Assembly: GCF_001189235.2 (NCBI RefSeq)
Contig: NZ_LFIP02000016.1
Location: forward strand, 1-64,000
Reading direction: 5' to 3'
Source: Bradyrhizobium embrapense
GTDB taxonomy: Bacteria > Pseudomonadota > Alphaproteobacteria > Rhizobiales > Xanthobacteraceae
Length of the DNA stretch: 64,000 nt
Numbering within the stretch: the stretch's first letter is position 1; each line of letters starts with the position of its first letter. Below are positions 63,745-64,000 of the stretch, in pieces. A program made the translations under genes and the position numbers. A model generated the notes under the pieces. It did not search any database and had not been told where the DNA came from. It saw only the letters and a list, made by a program, of their open reading frames with translations.

Positions 63745-64000
63745 TTACGCCTGGCGTTCGCGCACCGAGCCTTCTTGTGCGACGGACGCCACCAGCGTGC
63801 CGTCGGGCTTGAAGATCTGGCCGCGGGTCAGGCCGCGGCCAGACTGCGCGCTCGGCGAATCCTGCGCGTAGAGCAGCCATTCGTCGGCGCGGAACGGGCG
63901 GTGAAACCACATCGCGTGATCGAGGCTCGCCGGCATCATGCGCCGGTCGAACAGCGTGCGGCCGTAGCGCGCCATCACGGCATCGAGCAGCGAGAAGTCC
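63745..64000 (-). CDS. tesB: Acyl-CoA thioesterase II, C-terminal part
   Basis: About 85 residues, entering from the right edge. The region ASLDHAMWFHRPFRADEWLLY followed by SGRGLTRGQIFKPDGTLVAS is the second hot-dog domain of TesB, which hydrolyses acyl-CoA. The 5' part lies beyond the window. Confidence 0.92.
   Translation of the reverse strand, partial: DFSLLDAVMARYGRTLFDRRMMPASLDHAMWFHRPFRADEWLLYAQDSPSAQSGRGLTRGQIFKPDGTLVASVAQEGSVRERQA

Noticed and set aside
1..64000. tRNA, rRNA or CRISPR elements
   Set aside because: No cloverleaf-type sequence, rRNA core or regularly spaced direct repeat was noticed on reading both strands; a tRNAscan-type search would settle this.

Overview
This 64-kb window looks like a chromosomal segment of a Bradyrhizobium-type alphaproteobacterium (Nitrobacteraceae, Rhizobiales). 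The grounds are high GC in most genes, the gene order maf-coaE-dnaQ-secB / hemJ-rho-mnmE-mnmG-rsmG-parA-parB-holA-lptE-leuS, a hisB-hisH-hisA-hisF-hisE-coaA-hslV-hslU neighbourhood, two glnK-amtB pairs, and several families of extragenic palindromes of the kind common in Bradyrhizobium. The species assignment is inference; no rRNA, tRNA or CRISPR array was seen.

Layout. (1) 1-603: the 5' end of an IS630-type insertion sequence running off the window, then a palindromic repeat. (2) 604-9640: an LpoA-like lipoprotein divergent from rsmI-yraN-gshB, a Tat-exported metallo-beta-lactamase-fold protein, a lower-GC TIR-domain protein, comM, and a secreted hypothetical protein. (3) 9741-12017: hybrid histidine kinase. 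(4) 12164-16964: histidine operon (minus strand) ending in coaA. (5) 17208-19612: hslV-GNAT-hslU. (6) 19782-24733: membrane protein, smr-mltA-timA cluster, secB. (7) 24885-28614: dnaQ, coaE, maf and ppsR on the minus strand and hemJ on the plus strand, with a 446-bp gap between ppsR and hemJ that is the best candidate for the chromosome replication origin. (8) 28866-40969: rho, mnmE, mnmG, rsmG, parA, parB, holA, lptE, leuS, with five parS palindromes between 31.77 and 34.09 kb. (9) 41252-43729: a lower-GC accessory stretch with a secreted barrel protein and an alpha/beta-hydrolase divergent from a LysR regulator. (10) 43765-50912: diguanylate cyclase, yggS, hydratase, L,D-transpeptidase-like gene, CenR-like response regulator with a cyclic-nucleotide-binding protein, xth, lolA. 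(11) 51013-56927: ftsK, a DapC-like aminotransferase, Nudix, second GGDEF protein, GFA-family protein. (12) 57129-62539: two glnK-amtB modules on the same strand flanking clpP and an arsR-AHSA1 pair. (13) 62845-64000: GYF_2 membrane protein and the 3' end of an acyl-CoA thioesterase II.

How parts work together. ParA, ParB, the parS sites, the likely origin, FtsK, rsmG and mnmG form a replication and segregation neighbourhood: genes left of the 27.7-28.2 kb gap run mostly leftwards and those right of it rightwards. The nitrogen block couples P-II signalling to ammonium transport, with a sigma-54-like promoter and a TGC-N11-GCA site ahead of the first glnK. The least familiar element is the TIR protein (5605-7071), whose C-terminal two thirds match no family I recognise and whose base composition differs from its neighbours; it is the best candidate here for an undescribed, possibly defence-related, gene.
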